A stretch of DNA of 64,000 bases from Winogradskyella ursingii (lineage in GTDB: Bacteria > Bacteroidota > Bacteroidia > Flavobacteriales > Flavobacteriaceae): positions 558,001 to 622,000 of the forward strand of contig NZ_JABFDH010000002.1 of the NCBI RefSeq assembly GCF_013403975.1, in the 5' to 3' direction. Under the pieces are notes generated by a model, which saw nothing but the letters and a program-made list of their open reading frames with translations, was not told the DNA's origin and made no database searches. Position numbers and translations under genes: made by a program. Shown here piece by piece: positions 45,191 through 53,730 of this stretch (its first letter is position 1; each line of letters opens with the position of its first letter).

Positions 45191-45233
45191 GAGATGCTGC
45201 AACAATCCGGATAGCTATCGGGACAGCATGACG
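45191..45233. repeat. Dispersed palindromic repeat, GATGCTG/CAGCATGAC type
   Basis: GAGATGCTG at the left pairs with CAGCATGAC at the right, enclosing a second palindrome around CCGGATAGCTATCGGG. It is a reverse-oriented relative of the element at 33171, in the gap between the type III PKS and the enoyl reductase. Confidence 0.75.
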
Positions 45234-45245
45234 AATAAAATTATG

Positions 45246-46298
45246 TCACCACTCTAACAAAATCCTTTGTGCTGAAAATCCGGGTCCAAAACTGAGCATG
45301 ATGCCTTTATCTCCTTTTGGTAAATCCCTGTCCATAAATCGCTCTAACACGTAAAGTACTGTTGCGCTACTCATATTGCCATATAATCGTAAAACCTCCT
45401 TAGTGTCGTCTATATTCTTGCCCAAGTCTCCGAATAAATCTTCAACAGTCTGTACTATTTTTTTTCCACCAGGATGAAACACCAAATGGTCTACGTCTTC
45501 AATGGTGAGATTATTTCGTTCTAAAAACGGATGAATTATTTTTGGGAAATGGTCTGCAATGGTTTGTGGTACCGATTGGTCTAACACCATTTGTAGTCCG
45601 GAATTTTTCAGCTTAAAACCCATCATGTGTTCGGCATCAAAGAAATGGTACATGGCTTCGTCTTTTATTTCTGGGCCTTTTTCCTCTTCATAAGATGATA
45701 AAATCACACTCGCACAACCATCTCCAAAAATGGCTGCGCTCACAATGTTTACCATAGAATAATCATCTAGCTGAAAGGTTGCAGTTGGAGATTCTACAGC
45801 AACTACAGCTGCTCGTTTATTCGGGTTGGCTTTTAGAAAATTCTTGGCATATATAATTCCTGAAACTCCTGCTGCACAACCCATCTCGGTTACTGGGAGA
45901 CGCACAATGTCTTGTTTCATTTCAAGATTATTAATAAGATAAGCATCTAACGACGGAATCATAACGCCAGTGCAACTCACCGTAATTATATAATCAATGT
46001 CAGTAGGTTTTAATTGGGCTTTTTTCAATGCTTTAAGCAAACTTTTCTCTGCTAATATTATCGCCTCTCTTGTGTAGATATCGTTTTTTTCCTCAAAAGA
46101 CGTTTTGTTGAAAACCTCTTCGGCATCCATTATGGAATAGCGTTTGTCTACTGCTGCATTTTCAAAAATCTTTAAGACTTTTCTTTTAAAACGTTCTTCT
46201 TTTCCATTTAACCATAGTTCCACAAAGGGTAAAATGTCTTTGGTCTCTCTGGTATATTTTGGTAATTGTTTTGCAACTGATGTAATTCTAACTGCCAT
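45246..46298 (-). CDS. Type III polyketide synthase (chalcone/stilbene synthase family)
   Basis: 350 residues. The catalytic triad is Cys141 in TEMGCAAGVSG, His275 in LVFHPGGKKIV and Asn308 in YGNMSSATVLYVL, with spacings close to plant chalcone synthase. It takes an acyl starter and condenses malonyl-CoA units, then cyclises the chain to an alkylresorcinol, pyrone or related ring; the product cannot be read from sequence. It is the centre of the 39167-48655 block: the methyltransferase at 46299 abuts its start, and the enoyl reductase, FabZ-like, ketosynthase, ACP and PPTase genes follow. Confidence 0.93.
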   Translation of the reverse strand: MAVRITSVAKQLPKYTRETKDILPFVELWLNGKEERFKRKVLKIFENAAVDKRYSIMDAEEVFNKTSFEEKNDIYTREAIILAEKSLLKALKKAQLKPTDIDYIITVSCTGVMIPSLDAYLINNLEMKQDIVRLPVTEMGCAAGVSGIIYAKNFLKANPNKRAAVVAVESPTATFQLDDYSMVNIVSAAIFGDGCASVILSSYEEEKGPEIKDEAMYHFFDAEHMMGFKLKNSGLQMVLDQSVPQTIADHFPKIIHPFLERNNLTIEDVDHLVFHPGGKKIVQTVEDLFGDLGKNIDDTKEVLRLYGNMSSATVLYVLERFMDRDLPKGDKGIMLSFGPGFSAQRILLEW

Positions 46299-47009
46299 TT
46301 ATTTTTTAATTAACCATTGGTAACGAAATGCCCATTTCCAGCGGATTTGTGATTTGAGGTGTAATTGTTGTGATATTTCTTCTAATTCTTCTCTCTTAAA
46401 AGCACGAAGAATAGACGTTAATCCATCTTGTTTTATCATTTGGTTAGTTATCACTAAACCTAATAATTTAAAGAGTCCGTAAGCCACTTTACTCCTTTGT
46501 AAGTCGTTTATAACCAATCCAATATTAGTATTTGTATATAATTTTTTTAGTAATGTCTTTATTTCCTCTTCTTTAAAATGATGTAGAAAAAGCGTTGTAA
46601 GTGCAATGTCAAAATTCAAGGTTTCAAATTGGCCCGAAAAAATATCAATACTTTTAAAACTTATATTGGGATATTCAGAAGATAGTTCCGAGGCATAAGC
46701 AATTGCATCTTGGTTGGCATCGATCCCTATTAATCTAAAACTATATTGATGTTTACGACCATATTTTGCGACCTGCCTTAGGATGTCTCCGTGTCCACAG
46801 CCCAAATCTATAATGGTATAGGTTTTATTTTTTGGCTGGTTTTTTAAAAGCTGCATAATGCCATCTAAAGTCACACGGTTTCCCCCTAACCATTTATTGA
46901 TATTGCCGAGTTTATCCAAAGTATCACGTAACAATTCCCCTTTCAGGGAAAAATCGTCCATGAGCTCAGTTTTATTACTTCGATATTTAGTGTTTATAAA
47001 TAAATTCAC
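46299..47009 (-). CDS. Class I SAM-dependent methyltransferase (cluster-linked)
   Basis: 236 residues. The SAM motif is IIDLGCGHGDILRQVAKYG, followed by a typical post-I strand FRLIGIDANQDAIAYA and the motif IALTTLFLHHF. It starts with GTG at 47009, overlapping the TAG of the FAD oxidoreductase by one base, and its stop abuts the type III PKS start. This position, between oxidoreductase and PKS, argues that it methylates the PKS product. No clear sign of O- versus C-methylation. Confidence 0.88.
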   Translation of the reverse strand: MNLFINTKYRSNKTELMDDFSLKGELLRDTLDKLGNINKWLGGNRVTLDGIMQLLKNQPKNKTYTIIDLGCGHGDILRQVAKYGRKHQYSFRLIGIDANQDAIAYASELSSEYPNISFKSIDIFSGQFETLNFDIALTTLFLHHFKEEEIKTLLKKLYTNTNIGLVINDLQRSKVAYGLFKLLGLVITNQMIKQDGLTSILRAFKREELEEISQQLHLKSQIRWKWAFRYQWLIKK

Positions 47010-48139
47010 TACGCTTTCATAGGTTTACCATGGGTCGTTTTAATGATTAAAGGAACTAAAAACGGAAACCACCTCAACATAATCAATAGTTTTGGAGCTA
47101 ACCAATTTTGCCTAAACAAATACGCAATTGTGTGGCCAATTTTTAGTCTAAAACTGAATGTCTGTTGCCAGCGTTTGGCATAATATTTCTCCAATTTTTC
47201 CCTGGATTCAATTTTTCCTTGAAGATAATCAATAATCAGCTCTGATGCTAATTGTGCACTTCTTATTGCCATTCCCATTCCATTGCCACACAAGGGATGA
47301 ATCATTCCTGCAGAATCACCACACATTATAATGTGGTTTTCTATTGGCTGTTTAGTTTCAAACGAAATCTGGCTGATCGTCAAAGGATTTTCAAATTGAA
47401 TTTCAGAATTATTGAAAATCTCTTTTAATGTTGAATTTTTGAACACTACTTCTTCCTGAAAAGATTCAATATCCTTATACTTTTTAAATGATTCAAAATC
47501 TGTAATATAGCATAAATTGATGTGGTTGTTTTCAACTTTTGAAACACCACAATATCCTCCTTTAAAGTTATGAAGCGCAACTTTATCCTCAGGAAATTTG
47601 CCTGAAACATGTATTTTAACTCCTAAATAGGGCGATTTTTTTTTAATAAATTTTCGATTGAATTGAACATCTAAATTAGACCGTTTCCCGAATGCTCCAA
47701 TCACGATTTTTGATTGGAATTTTTTATTTGATTTTGTTTCAACCTTAAAATTATCAGCTTCAAAATTTACATCAATTACAGAATCTTTAAGCACCTCAAC
47801 ACCTTTTGAAATTGCCAATTTGTAGAGTTGAAAATCCATTTCGTAACGGCTCATCCCGAAACCTCCGAGCGGTAATTTGGCTTTAATTTTTTTGTTATTA
47901 AGTGTGGTTAATTCAAAATTTGAAATGCTTTTTGCTCCGAATTCAAGTGGGTCAAAGCCTAAAAAATCTAAATATGGTAAAACTTCATTTGAAACATATT
48001 CTCCACAAACCTTGTGCTTGGGATACTCATTTTTTTCAATTAAAAGAACTTTAAAGCTAGATTGAGATAAGTGGATTGCACTACACAATCCGGCCAAACC
48101 ACCACCAATAATAATAACATCAAAATTCTGTGCCTCCAT
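47009..48139 (-). CDS. NAD(P)/FAD-dependent oxidoreductase (geranylgeranyl reductase/UbiH-like)
   Basis: 376 residues. The FAD-binding motif VIIIGGGLAGLCSAIHLSQ and the later MCGDSAGMIHPLCGNGMGMAIRSAQLA (with the GDSA-x6-G-x-G-x2-A pattern) place it in the geranylgeranyl reductase/flavoprotein monooxygenase family. It may hydroxylate or reduce the type III PKS product. A hydrophobic C-terminal stretch (ILMLRWFPFLVPLII) could tether it to the membrane. It abuts YceI upstream (start at 48139, YceI stop at 48140) and overlaps the methyltransferase start by one base. Confidence 0.87.
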   Translation of the reverse strand: MEAQNFDVIIIGGGLAGLCSAIHLSQSSFKVLLIEKNEYPKHKVCGEYVSNEVLPYLDFLGFDPLEFGAKSISNFELTTLNNKKIKAKLPLGGFGMSRYEMDFQLYKLAISKGVEVLKDSVIDVNFEADNFKVETKSNKKFQSKIVIGAFGKRSNLDVQFNRKFIKKKSPYLGVKIHVSGKFPEDKVALHNFKGGYCGVSKVENNHINLCYITDFESFKKYKDIESFQEEVVFKNSTLKEIFNNSEIQFENPLTISQISFETKQPIENHIIMCGDSAGMIHPLCGNGMGMAIRSAQLASELIIDYLQGKIESREKLEKYYAKRWQQTFSFRLKIGHTIAYLFRQNWLAPKLLIMLRWFPFLVPLIIKTTHGKPMKA

Positions 48140-48655
48140 TTACAAATTTTGATAGTGCACCACGTTTATTCTTGCCGTTTTGCTCATTATGAAACTACTT
48201 CCACCTACATTAAAATCTTTTCGATTGATTTCAAAATTTGAGATTATTTTGTATTGACCGTTTTGTTTTTCAATTTTAACCGGAATTGTAATTTTTTTTG
48301 TTTTTCCTTTTATGGTTAGATTTGATTTAACGATATAGTTACCATTGGATTTTTTGGTGATTGCGCGACTTTTTAGTGTTATGGTTTTATGCTTTTCTGC
48401 ATGAAAATAGTCTTCTTCCAAAAGATGTTCGTCACGACTTTCAATACCTGTTTCAATTGATTTTACCTGGATGGTTCCTGTTATTTTCTTTAGATTTTGA
48501 CTGGAATCGAATTCGGCATTAATGTCAAAAGTTTCAAAATGACCGTCAACATTTACACCCAAATTTCTTATTATAAAATCTATACTAGATTGATTTTGCG
48601 AAAAAGCAAAAGCACTAAAACAGATTGCAAAAATTAAGGTATAACGTAATTTCAC
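48140..48655 (-). CDS. YceI-like protein, secreted
   Basis: 171 residues with a signal peptide (MKLRYTLIFAICFSAFAFSQ) and the lipocalin-like YceI fold: IDFIIRNLGVNVDGHFETFD, GTIQVKSIETGIESRDEHLL and SNLTIKGKTKKITIPVKI. Family members bind isoprenoid or other lipid-like molecules in the periplasm. Its stop abuts the start of the FAD oxidoreductase, so it is the first gene of the type III PKS transcription unit and may carry or sense a lipid product. Its substrate is not known. Confidence 0.85.
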   Translation of the reverse strand: MKLRYTLIFAICFSAFAFSQNQSSIDFIIRNLGVNVDGHFETFDINAEFDSSQNLKKITGTIQVKSIETGIESRDEHLLEEDYFHAEKHKTITLKSRAITKKSNGNYIVKSNLTIKGKTKKITIPVKIEKQNGQYKIISNFEINRKDFNVGGSSFIMSKTARINVVHYQNL

Positions 48656-48718
48656 TTCCTAAAATTAATTTGTTAAGATACAATCTAAAAGTGAAATTTT
48701 TGGACGGTTTAACGTTTT

Positions 48719-49168
48719 CTAATGAATTTCTAAAATGGTGAATTGGGTTTCCCTAAATTTTATGGTCTCACCAGTTTCTTTTGAGATAAGCAACCTAGCG
48801 ATGGGTGTCGCTGACGAAATCGCAAAGTATTTCGAATCTTCTAAAGTAATTTCTCCAGCACTTATAGCTATAAAATAATTTACATTAGTCGTTTTTACAA
48901 TACTGCCCAAAGTGATTTTCTGATGCTTGGATTCGGGCTTTATTTTATTGAGAATTTGTTGTTGTGTTTCAATTTCGGCTAGCTGTTGTCCTGCTTTTTC
49001 TCTTTCTAGTTGCAACATGGCACGGCCAGTTTCATGCTTGTCTCCAGCACTGCTTTTGGTTTCGGATTGTAATGAGTTTTGAATGTCATTAATAGCTTTC
49101 TGGATGATTACTAAACGTTGACTTAGAAATGCTTGGCATTTGGTTTTGAGATGTTGTTTGGTGGTCAT
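48719..49168 (-). CDS. GreA/GreB-type C-terminal domain protein
   Basis: 149 residues. The N-terminal half is helical and coiled-coil-like (LVIIQKAINDIQNSLQSETK, LQLEREKAGQQLAEIETQQQ). The C-terminal half (ITLGSIVKTTNVNYFIAISA, SSATPIARLLISKETGETIK) matches the GreA/GreB FKBP-like domain that docks on RNA polymerase. It lacks a normal-length GreA coiled coil, so elongation-factor activity is uncertain. It lies 63 bases upstream of YceI on the same strand. Similar proteins are sometimes mislabelled as 3-oxoacyl-ACP synthases. Confidence 0.7.
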   Translation of the reverse strand: MTTKQHLKTKCQAFLSQRLVIIQKAINDIQNSLQSETKSSAGDKHETGRAMLQLEREKAGQQLAEIETQQQILNKIKPESKHQKITLGSIVKTTNVNYFIAISAGEITLEDSKYFAISSATPIARLLISKETGETIKFRETQFTILEIH

Positions 49169-49211
49169 TTTTTATAAATTCTGTTCCTAAACCAAGGTTT
49201 CTTTCAATTAA

Positions 49212-50345
49212 TTATGAGATTCCTGCTTTCTTAGAAATAAGGTCTGCTAATTCTTTACCAACCAAACTGCCTATGGCAATACCCATACCGCCTAAACGGA
49301 CTCCGCAATATACATTATTGCTTAGTTGTTTTACAATAGCTTTTTTCCGGTTACCAATTCCCATGATGCCAGACCAACTATGATCTATTTCAAAATTTGT
49401 GTGCGGTAAAATTGTTGTTTTTAAAAGTTCTTCAAGTTTATTTTGGATCTTTTTTGTTGTACCGAATTCTGTCGTTTCTTCGGTTATAAAATCGAGGTTT
49501 CTGCCTCCTCCCAATAGAATTCTATTGTCGATATCCCTAAAATAATAATAGCCTCTGTCCAGATGAAACGTTCCTTTTATTTCTAAATTTTTTATTGGTT
49601 TTGTAACAAGCACTTGTGCTCTGGCCGGTTTTACGTTTTCGTTCAATAATTTTGAAGCGAAACCATTAGTTGCTACTAGTAATTTATTGGTTGAAAAATC
49701 AACAGTGTTTGTTTTGATTTTTACACCATTTGAATCATCTGAAAATTCTTGGACATTACAATTATTCAAAATTTTGATTCCTAACGATTGTGCTTTGTTT
49801 AGTAAAGCGTTCATCATTTTCCCTGTATCTAATTGTCCTTCAAATTTATTGAAACATAAATTTGATTTTACATTTTGAAAGTTGAAAAGATTCTGTTTTA
49901 TCGAAAACACATTGCCGTTAAAAACGGGTTTTAGCAATTGATTGATTTTATCCTTTCGCTCAATGCAGGATTGATACAGTTCATCCTCGGAATTTAAGAA
50001 CAATTCGTAACCTCCTAAATTTTGATAATCTATGACTTTATCTCCCAAATTTTTACGGAGCAGATTTAATCCATTTATTCGTTTTTTGATCAATTCTAAA
50101 ACTTCATTTTCAGAATGTGTTTTTAAATCTTCAATGATTTCACTAAGACTTCCAAAACAAGCAAAACCTGCATTTTTAGTACTTGCGCCTTGTGGAAACA
50201 CACCTTTTTCTAAGACGATAATCTTTGCTGTTGGAAATCGGCTTTTTAGCTGAAGAGCACAATTAAGGCCCACAATACCACTACCTACAATAGTAAAGTC
50301 AATGTTGGTGAGCCAAGTTTTTATTTCCCAATAGGATAAATTCAT
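49212..50345 (-). CDS. FAD-dependent oxidoreductase of the DAO family
   Basis: 377 residues. The FAD-binding start is FTIVGSGIVGLNCALQLKSR, followed by LEKGVFPQGASTKNAGFACFGS, a typical D-amino-acid oxidase/glycine oxidase family pattern, and late RLGGMGIAIGSLVGKELADL. It would oxidise an amine or amino acid with FAD, in the cytoplasm; the substrate is unknown. Its final residues, KKAGIS, and the TAA come from half of a dispersed repeat at 49216. It faces away from the accC terminator, which lies 5 bases upstream of its start, so it is expressed independently of the acc operon. Confidence 0.85.
   Translation of the reverse strand: MNLSYWEIKTWLTNIDFTIVGSGIVGLNCALQLKSRFPTAKIIVLEKGVFPQGASTKNAGFACFGSLSEIIEDLKTHSENEVLELIKKRINGLNLLRKNLGDKVIDYQNLGGYELFLNSEDELYQSCIERKDKINQLLKPVFNGNVFSIKQNLFNFQNVKSNLCFNKFEGQLDTGKMMNALLNKAQSLGIKILNNCNVQEFSDDSNGVKIKTNTVDFSTNKLLVATNGFASKLLNENVKPARAQVLVTKPIKNLEIKGTFHLDRGYYYFRDIDNRILLGGGRNLDFITEETTEFGTTKKIQNKLEELLKTTILPHTNFEIDHSWSGIMGIGNRKKAIVKQLSNNVYCGVRLGGMGIAIGSLVGKELADLISKKAGIS
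49216..49230. repeat. Half copy of the ATTCCTGC dispersed repeat
   Basis: GAGATTCCTGCTTTC only; the right arm is missing. The end of the DAO gene runs into it, giving the peptide AGIS just before the stop. Confidence 0.6.
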
Positions 50346-50350
50346 AGTAT

Positions 50351-50380
50351 AAAAAAAGCTCCTAAAATTAGGAGCTTTTT
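50351..50380 (-). terminator. Intrinsic terminator after accC
   Basis: AGCTCCTAA / TTAGGAGCT (9 bp, tiny A-A loop), read on the minus strand followed by a run of seven T. It lies directly beyond the accC stop and marks the end of the yceD-rpmF-fabH-accB-accC operon. Confidence 0.9.
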
Positions 50381-50382
50381 AA

Positions 50383-51735
50383 TTAATCTTCAGTTTCTTC
50401 TTTAAGTTTAAAATCTTCCATAAACTTGGTGGTGTAATTTCCGGACAAGTAATCTGGGTGTTCCATTAATTGACGATGAAACGGAATTGTGGTTTTTATA
50501 CCCTCAATAACAAACTCATCTAAAGCACGCTTCATTTTGTTAATTGCCTCTTCCCTTGTTTGTGCTGTTGTAATTAGCTTCGCAATCATAGAATCGTAAT
50601 TTGGCGGAATACTGTAGCCTGCGTAAACATGCGTATCTAAACGGACTCCGTGACCACCAGGTGCATGAAGTGTTGTAATTCTTCCCGGTGAAGGTCTAAA
50701 GTCGTTAAATGGATCTTCAGCGTTAATTCTACACTCGATGGAATGTAATTGTGGCAAATAATTTTTCCCCGAAATTGGCACGCCTGCTGCGACTAAAATT
50801 TGCTCACGAATTAAATCGAAATCTATAACTTGTTCGGTAATCGGGTGTTCTACTTGGATACGAGTGTTCATTTCCATAAAGTAGAAGTTTCGGTGTTTGT
50901 CCACTAAAAACTCTACTGTACCTGCTCCTTCATATTTAATGTATTCAGCAGCTTTTACGGCAGCTTTGCCCATTTTTTCTCTTAATTCGTCTGTCATGAA
51001 GGGTGATGGCACCTCTTCGGTCAATTTTTGATGACGTCTTTGGATAGAGCAATCACGCTCAGATAAATGACAAGCCTTCCCTCGGGAATCACCAACAATC
51101 TGTATTTCTATATGACGAGGCTCTTCTATAAGCTTCTCCATATACATATCATCATTTCCGAAAGCGGCCTTGGATTCTGCTCTTGCAGATTCCCAAGCAT
51201 TCTGGAGGTTTTCTGGCTTCCAAACGGCTCGCATTCCTTTTCCACCGCCTCCAGCAGATGCCTTAAGCATTACAGGGTACCCTGTTTCTTTTGCTATTTT
51301 TTGGCAATCTTCAAAATTTTCTATAATTCCATCACTTCCTGGGACACAAGGTACTCCCGCAGCTTTCATGGTTGCTTTAGCATTTGCCTTATCACCCATT
51401 TTATCGATCATTTCTTCAGAAGCTCCGATAAACTTAATACCATGTTCTTCACAAATTTTTGAAAACTTTGCGTTTTCCGATAAGAACCCATAACCTGGAT
51501 GTATAGCGTCTGCATTAGTTATTTCTGCCGCAGCTATAATATTAGAAATTTTAAGATAAGATTGACTACTTGCTGGTGGACCAATACAAACGGCCTCGTC
51601 TGCAAACTTTACATGAAGACTGTCGGCATCTGCCGTTGAATAAACCGCTACGGTCTTAATGCCCATTTCTTTACAGGTTCTGATTACACGCAGTGCAATT
51701 TCCCCTCTATTGGCTATTAATATTTTTTTAAACAT
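50383..51735 (-). CDS. accC: Acetyl-CoA carboxylase, biotin carboxylase subunit
   Basis: 450 residues, the usual length. It begins [20 protein letters not shown], has the ATP-grasp motif [15 protein letters not shown], the [10 protein letters not shown] and SIQRRHQKL signatures, and [15 protein letters not shown] near the active site. It carboxylates the biotin on AccB with ATP and bicarbonate, in the first step of fatty-acid synthesis. It ends the fabH-accB-accC operon; carboxyltransferase genes are not in the window. Confidence 0.97.
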   Translation of the reverse strand: MFKKILIANRGEIALRVIRTCKEMGIKTVAVYSTADADSLHVKFADEAVCIGPPASSQSYLKISNIIAAAEITNADAIHPGYGFLSENAKFSKICEEHGIKFIGASEEMIDKMGDKANAKATMKAAGVPCVPGSDGIIENFEDCQKIAKETGYPVMLKASAGGGGKGMRAVWKPENLQNAWESARAESKAAFGNDDMYMEKLIEEPRHIEIQIVGDSRGKACHLSERDCSIQRRHQKLTEEVPSPFMTDELREKMGKAAVKAAEYIKYEGAGTVEFLVDKHRNFYFMEMNTRIQVEHPITEQVIDFDLIREQILVAAGVPISGKNYLPQLHSIECRINAEDPFNDFRPSPGRITTLHAPGGHGVRLDTHVYAGYSIPPNYDSMIAKLITTAQTREEAINKMKRALDEFVIEGIKTTIPFHRQLMEHPDYLSGNYTTKFMEDFKLKEETED

Positions 51736-51826
51736 ATCTTTTGAGTTTAAGAGTTTATGGTTTAGTAGTTTATATGTTTAAATACTATCGATTTAAACGT
51801 TAAACTTAAACTTCTAAACTTAAAAT

Positions 51827-52312
51827 TTACGATGGGTCAACTAAAAATAATGGCTGATCAAATTCTACTGGGGAAGAATCATCTACCAATACCTTGACGA
51901 TTTTGCCGGAAACTTCTGATTCTATTTCGTTAAATAGCTTCATCGCTTCGATAACACAAAGTACATCGCCTTCTTTGATTTCTTTACCAACCTCAACAAA
52001 GACAGGTTTGTCAGGTGATGGCTTTCTATAAAACGTACCTATTATTGGTGATTTAATAGTGATGTATTTTGAATCTTCCGCAGCAGCGGCAGGTGCTGCT
52101 GGTGCTGAAGGTGCTGCAGGACTAGCTGCTGGTGCCGCAGTTTGCTGTGGCATGGCTGGCGCAGCTTGCATTGGTATTTGTTGTACGTATGTAGTTTCGT
52201 TTTCCGAACCTGTTCTAATGGTAATTTTAACATCGTCCATTTCTAACTTAACTTCGCTTGCTCCTGATTTAGCAACAAATTTGATTAAGTTCTGAATTTC
52301 TTTTAAATCCAT
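51827..52312 (-). CDS. accB: Acetyl-CoA carboxylase biotin carboxyl carrier protein
   Basis: 161 residues. The N-terminal helical part (MDLKEIQNLIKFVAKSGASE) is followed by an Ala/Pro-rich linker (about 60-90) and the biotinyl domain with the lysine in VIEAMKLFNEIES. The linker gives long spurious frames on both strands. It is placed between fabH and accC in the normal Bacteroidota order. Confidence 0.96.
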   Translation of the reverse strand: MDLKEIQNLIKFVAKSGASEVKLEMDDVKITIRTGSENETTYVQQIPMQAAPAMPQQTAAPAASPAAPSAPAAPAAAAEDSKYITIKSPIIGTFYRKPSPDKPVFVEVGKEIKEGDVLCVIEAMKLFNEIESEVSGKIVKVLVDDSSPVEFDQPLFLVDPS

Positions 52313-52345
52313 AGTTTTTAGATATTATGTTAGTTAGTTTTTGTT

Positions 52346-53341
52346 TTAAGAATTATAAGCCCATTTTAAATAAATTGAGCCCCAAGTAAATCCACCACCA
52401 AAGGCGGCAAATATTATGTTATCACCTTTTTTTAATTGTGCTTCGTAATCATGTAAAAGTAATGGTAAAGTGGCTGATGTTGTGTTTCCGTATTTTTGGA
52501 TATTCATCATCACCTTAGAGTCCTCTAAATTAATACGATTTGCTGTAGCATCAATAATACGTTTATTGGCTTGATGCGCCGCAAGCCATGAAATATCTGC
52601 GTTAGTTAAATTGTTTTTTTGCATGATGCGCTCCGAAACATCTGCCATATTAAAAACAGCATTTTTAAATACGGTTTTTCCGTCTTGAAACACGTAGTGT
52701 TTGCCTTCTTTAAATGTGTTTTCGTTTATTGGGTATGACGACCCACCATAAGTAGCCTGCAAAAATTCTCTGCCCTCCCCATTACTCCTTAATAATTCAT
52801 CTTGAAGACCTAAACCTTGTTCATTAGGCTCAAATAACACAGCTCCCGCTCCATCACCAAATATAATGCAAGTTGCCCTGTCTTTGTAATTGATAAATGA
52901 AGAGTTTTTATCTGCTCCTATAAGAAGTATTTTTTTATATCGACCAGATTCTATATAAGCCGAAGCCGTTGACATACCAAACAAAAAACTTGAACAGGCG
53001 GCTTCCAGATCATAAGAAAATGCATTCACCGCGCCAATCTGAGTGGCTGTATATGCTGCTGTTGAAGCTGCTTTCATATCTGGTGTTGCTGTACAAACGA
53101 TGACCAATTCGATTTCCTTAGGATCTAAACCTGTTTTTTGAATGAGGTCTTCTGCCGCTTTTATGGCTAAAAATGAAGTGCCCTTGCCTTCCTCCTTAAG
53201 TATTCTACGTTCCTTAATTCCGGTACGTGTGGTAATCCACTCATCATTAGTATCTACCATAGTTTCCAACACCTTGTTTGATAAAACAAAATCTGGAACG
53301 TAGCCTCCTACAGCTGTGATTGCTGCTGTGATTTTACTCAT
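52346..53341 (-). CDS. fabH: 3-oxoacyl-ACP synthase III
   Basis: 331 residues. The catalytic cysteine lies in DLEAACSSFLFGM, histidine in LAAHQANKRI and asparagine in YGNTTSATLPLL, the FabH triad. It starts fatty-acid synthesis by condensing acetyl- or branched acyl-CoA with malonyl-ACP. The rpmF-fabH-accB-accC arrangement identifies it as the housekeeping FabH, unlike the cluster-linked enzymes at 42463-45175. Confidence 0.96.
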   Translation of the reverse strand: MSKITAAITAVGGYVPDFVLSNKVLETMVDTNDEWITTRTGIKERRILKEEGKGTSFLAIKAAEDLIQKTGLDPKEIELVIVCTATPDMKAASTAAYTATQIGAVNAFSYDLEAACSSFLFGMSTASAYIESGRYKKILLIGADKNSSFINYKDRATCIIFGDGAGAVLFEPNEQGLGLQDELLRSNGEGREFLQATYGGSSYPINENTFKEGKHYVFQDGKTVFKNAVFNMADVSERIMQKNNLTNADISWLAAHQANKRIIDATANRINLEDSKVMMNIQKYGNTTSATLPLLLHDYEAQLKKGDNIIFAAFGGGFTWGSIYLKWAYNS

Positions 53342-53470
53342 TATTAGCTTTTAGGTTAATTAAAAGTATATTTTTTTGCTAAAAATCGGTCAGTTCTAAT
53401 CAATTTATTGCGTTTTTGGGCAATAATTCTACAAATTAAGCAGTTTTTGACTGATTCAAAAAATATTAAC

Positions 53471-53498
53471 AAAAAAAACGCTCACAAGTGAGCGTTTT
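53471..53498 (-). terminator. Intrinsic terminator after rpmF
   Basis: AAAACGCTCAC / GTGAGCGTTTT (11 bp) with a 2-base loop; on the minus strand it is followed by a T-run. It lies between the rpmF and fabH genes, so fabH-accBC expression may depend on read-through or on a promoter near 53345-53465. Confidence 0.85.
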
Positions 53499-53518
53499 AT
53501 TATATGCAAGCATAATAG

Positions 53519-53722
53519 TTATGCTAAATTTTCGTCTGTAGTTGAGTTGTCTATTAAAACTTGTCCTCTGTAATACAATTTACCTTCGTGCCAATGAGCT
53601 CTATGGTATAAGTGTGGCTCACCAGTTGTTGGGCAAGTTGCAATTTGAGGAACAGTTGCTTTGTAATGTGTTCTTCTTTTGTCTCTTCTTGTTTTTGATA
53701 TTTTACGCTTTGGATGTGCCAT
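53519..53722 (-). CDS. rpmF: 50S ribosomal protein L32
   Basis: 67 residues with the L32 start [20 protein letters not shown], then [18 protein letters not shown]. Only one of the four zinc-ribbon cysteines (in [11 protein letters not shown]) is visible, so this is a zinc-free form. It is followed by fabH in the same direction and preceded, eight bases away, by the DUF177 gene, a conserved pair. Confidence 0.96.
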   Translation of the reverse strand: MAHPKRKISKTRRDKRRTHYKATVPQIATCPTTGEPHLYHRAHWHEGKLYYRGQVLIDNSTTDENLA

Positions 53723-53730
53723 TTTAAATG

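Noticed and set aside
45176-45205. ATG at 45205 as the start of the enoyl reductase
   Set aside because: The extra ten residues overlap the dispersed repeat at 45191 and are not needed by the fold; the ATG at 45175 gives a normal SDR N-terminus.
52042-52295. Frames on both strands in the accB linker encoding Ala/Gly- or Gln/His-rich peptides
   Set aside because: They arise from the repetitive GCN/CCN codons of the Ala/Pro linker in accB.
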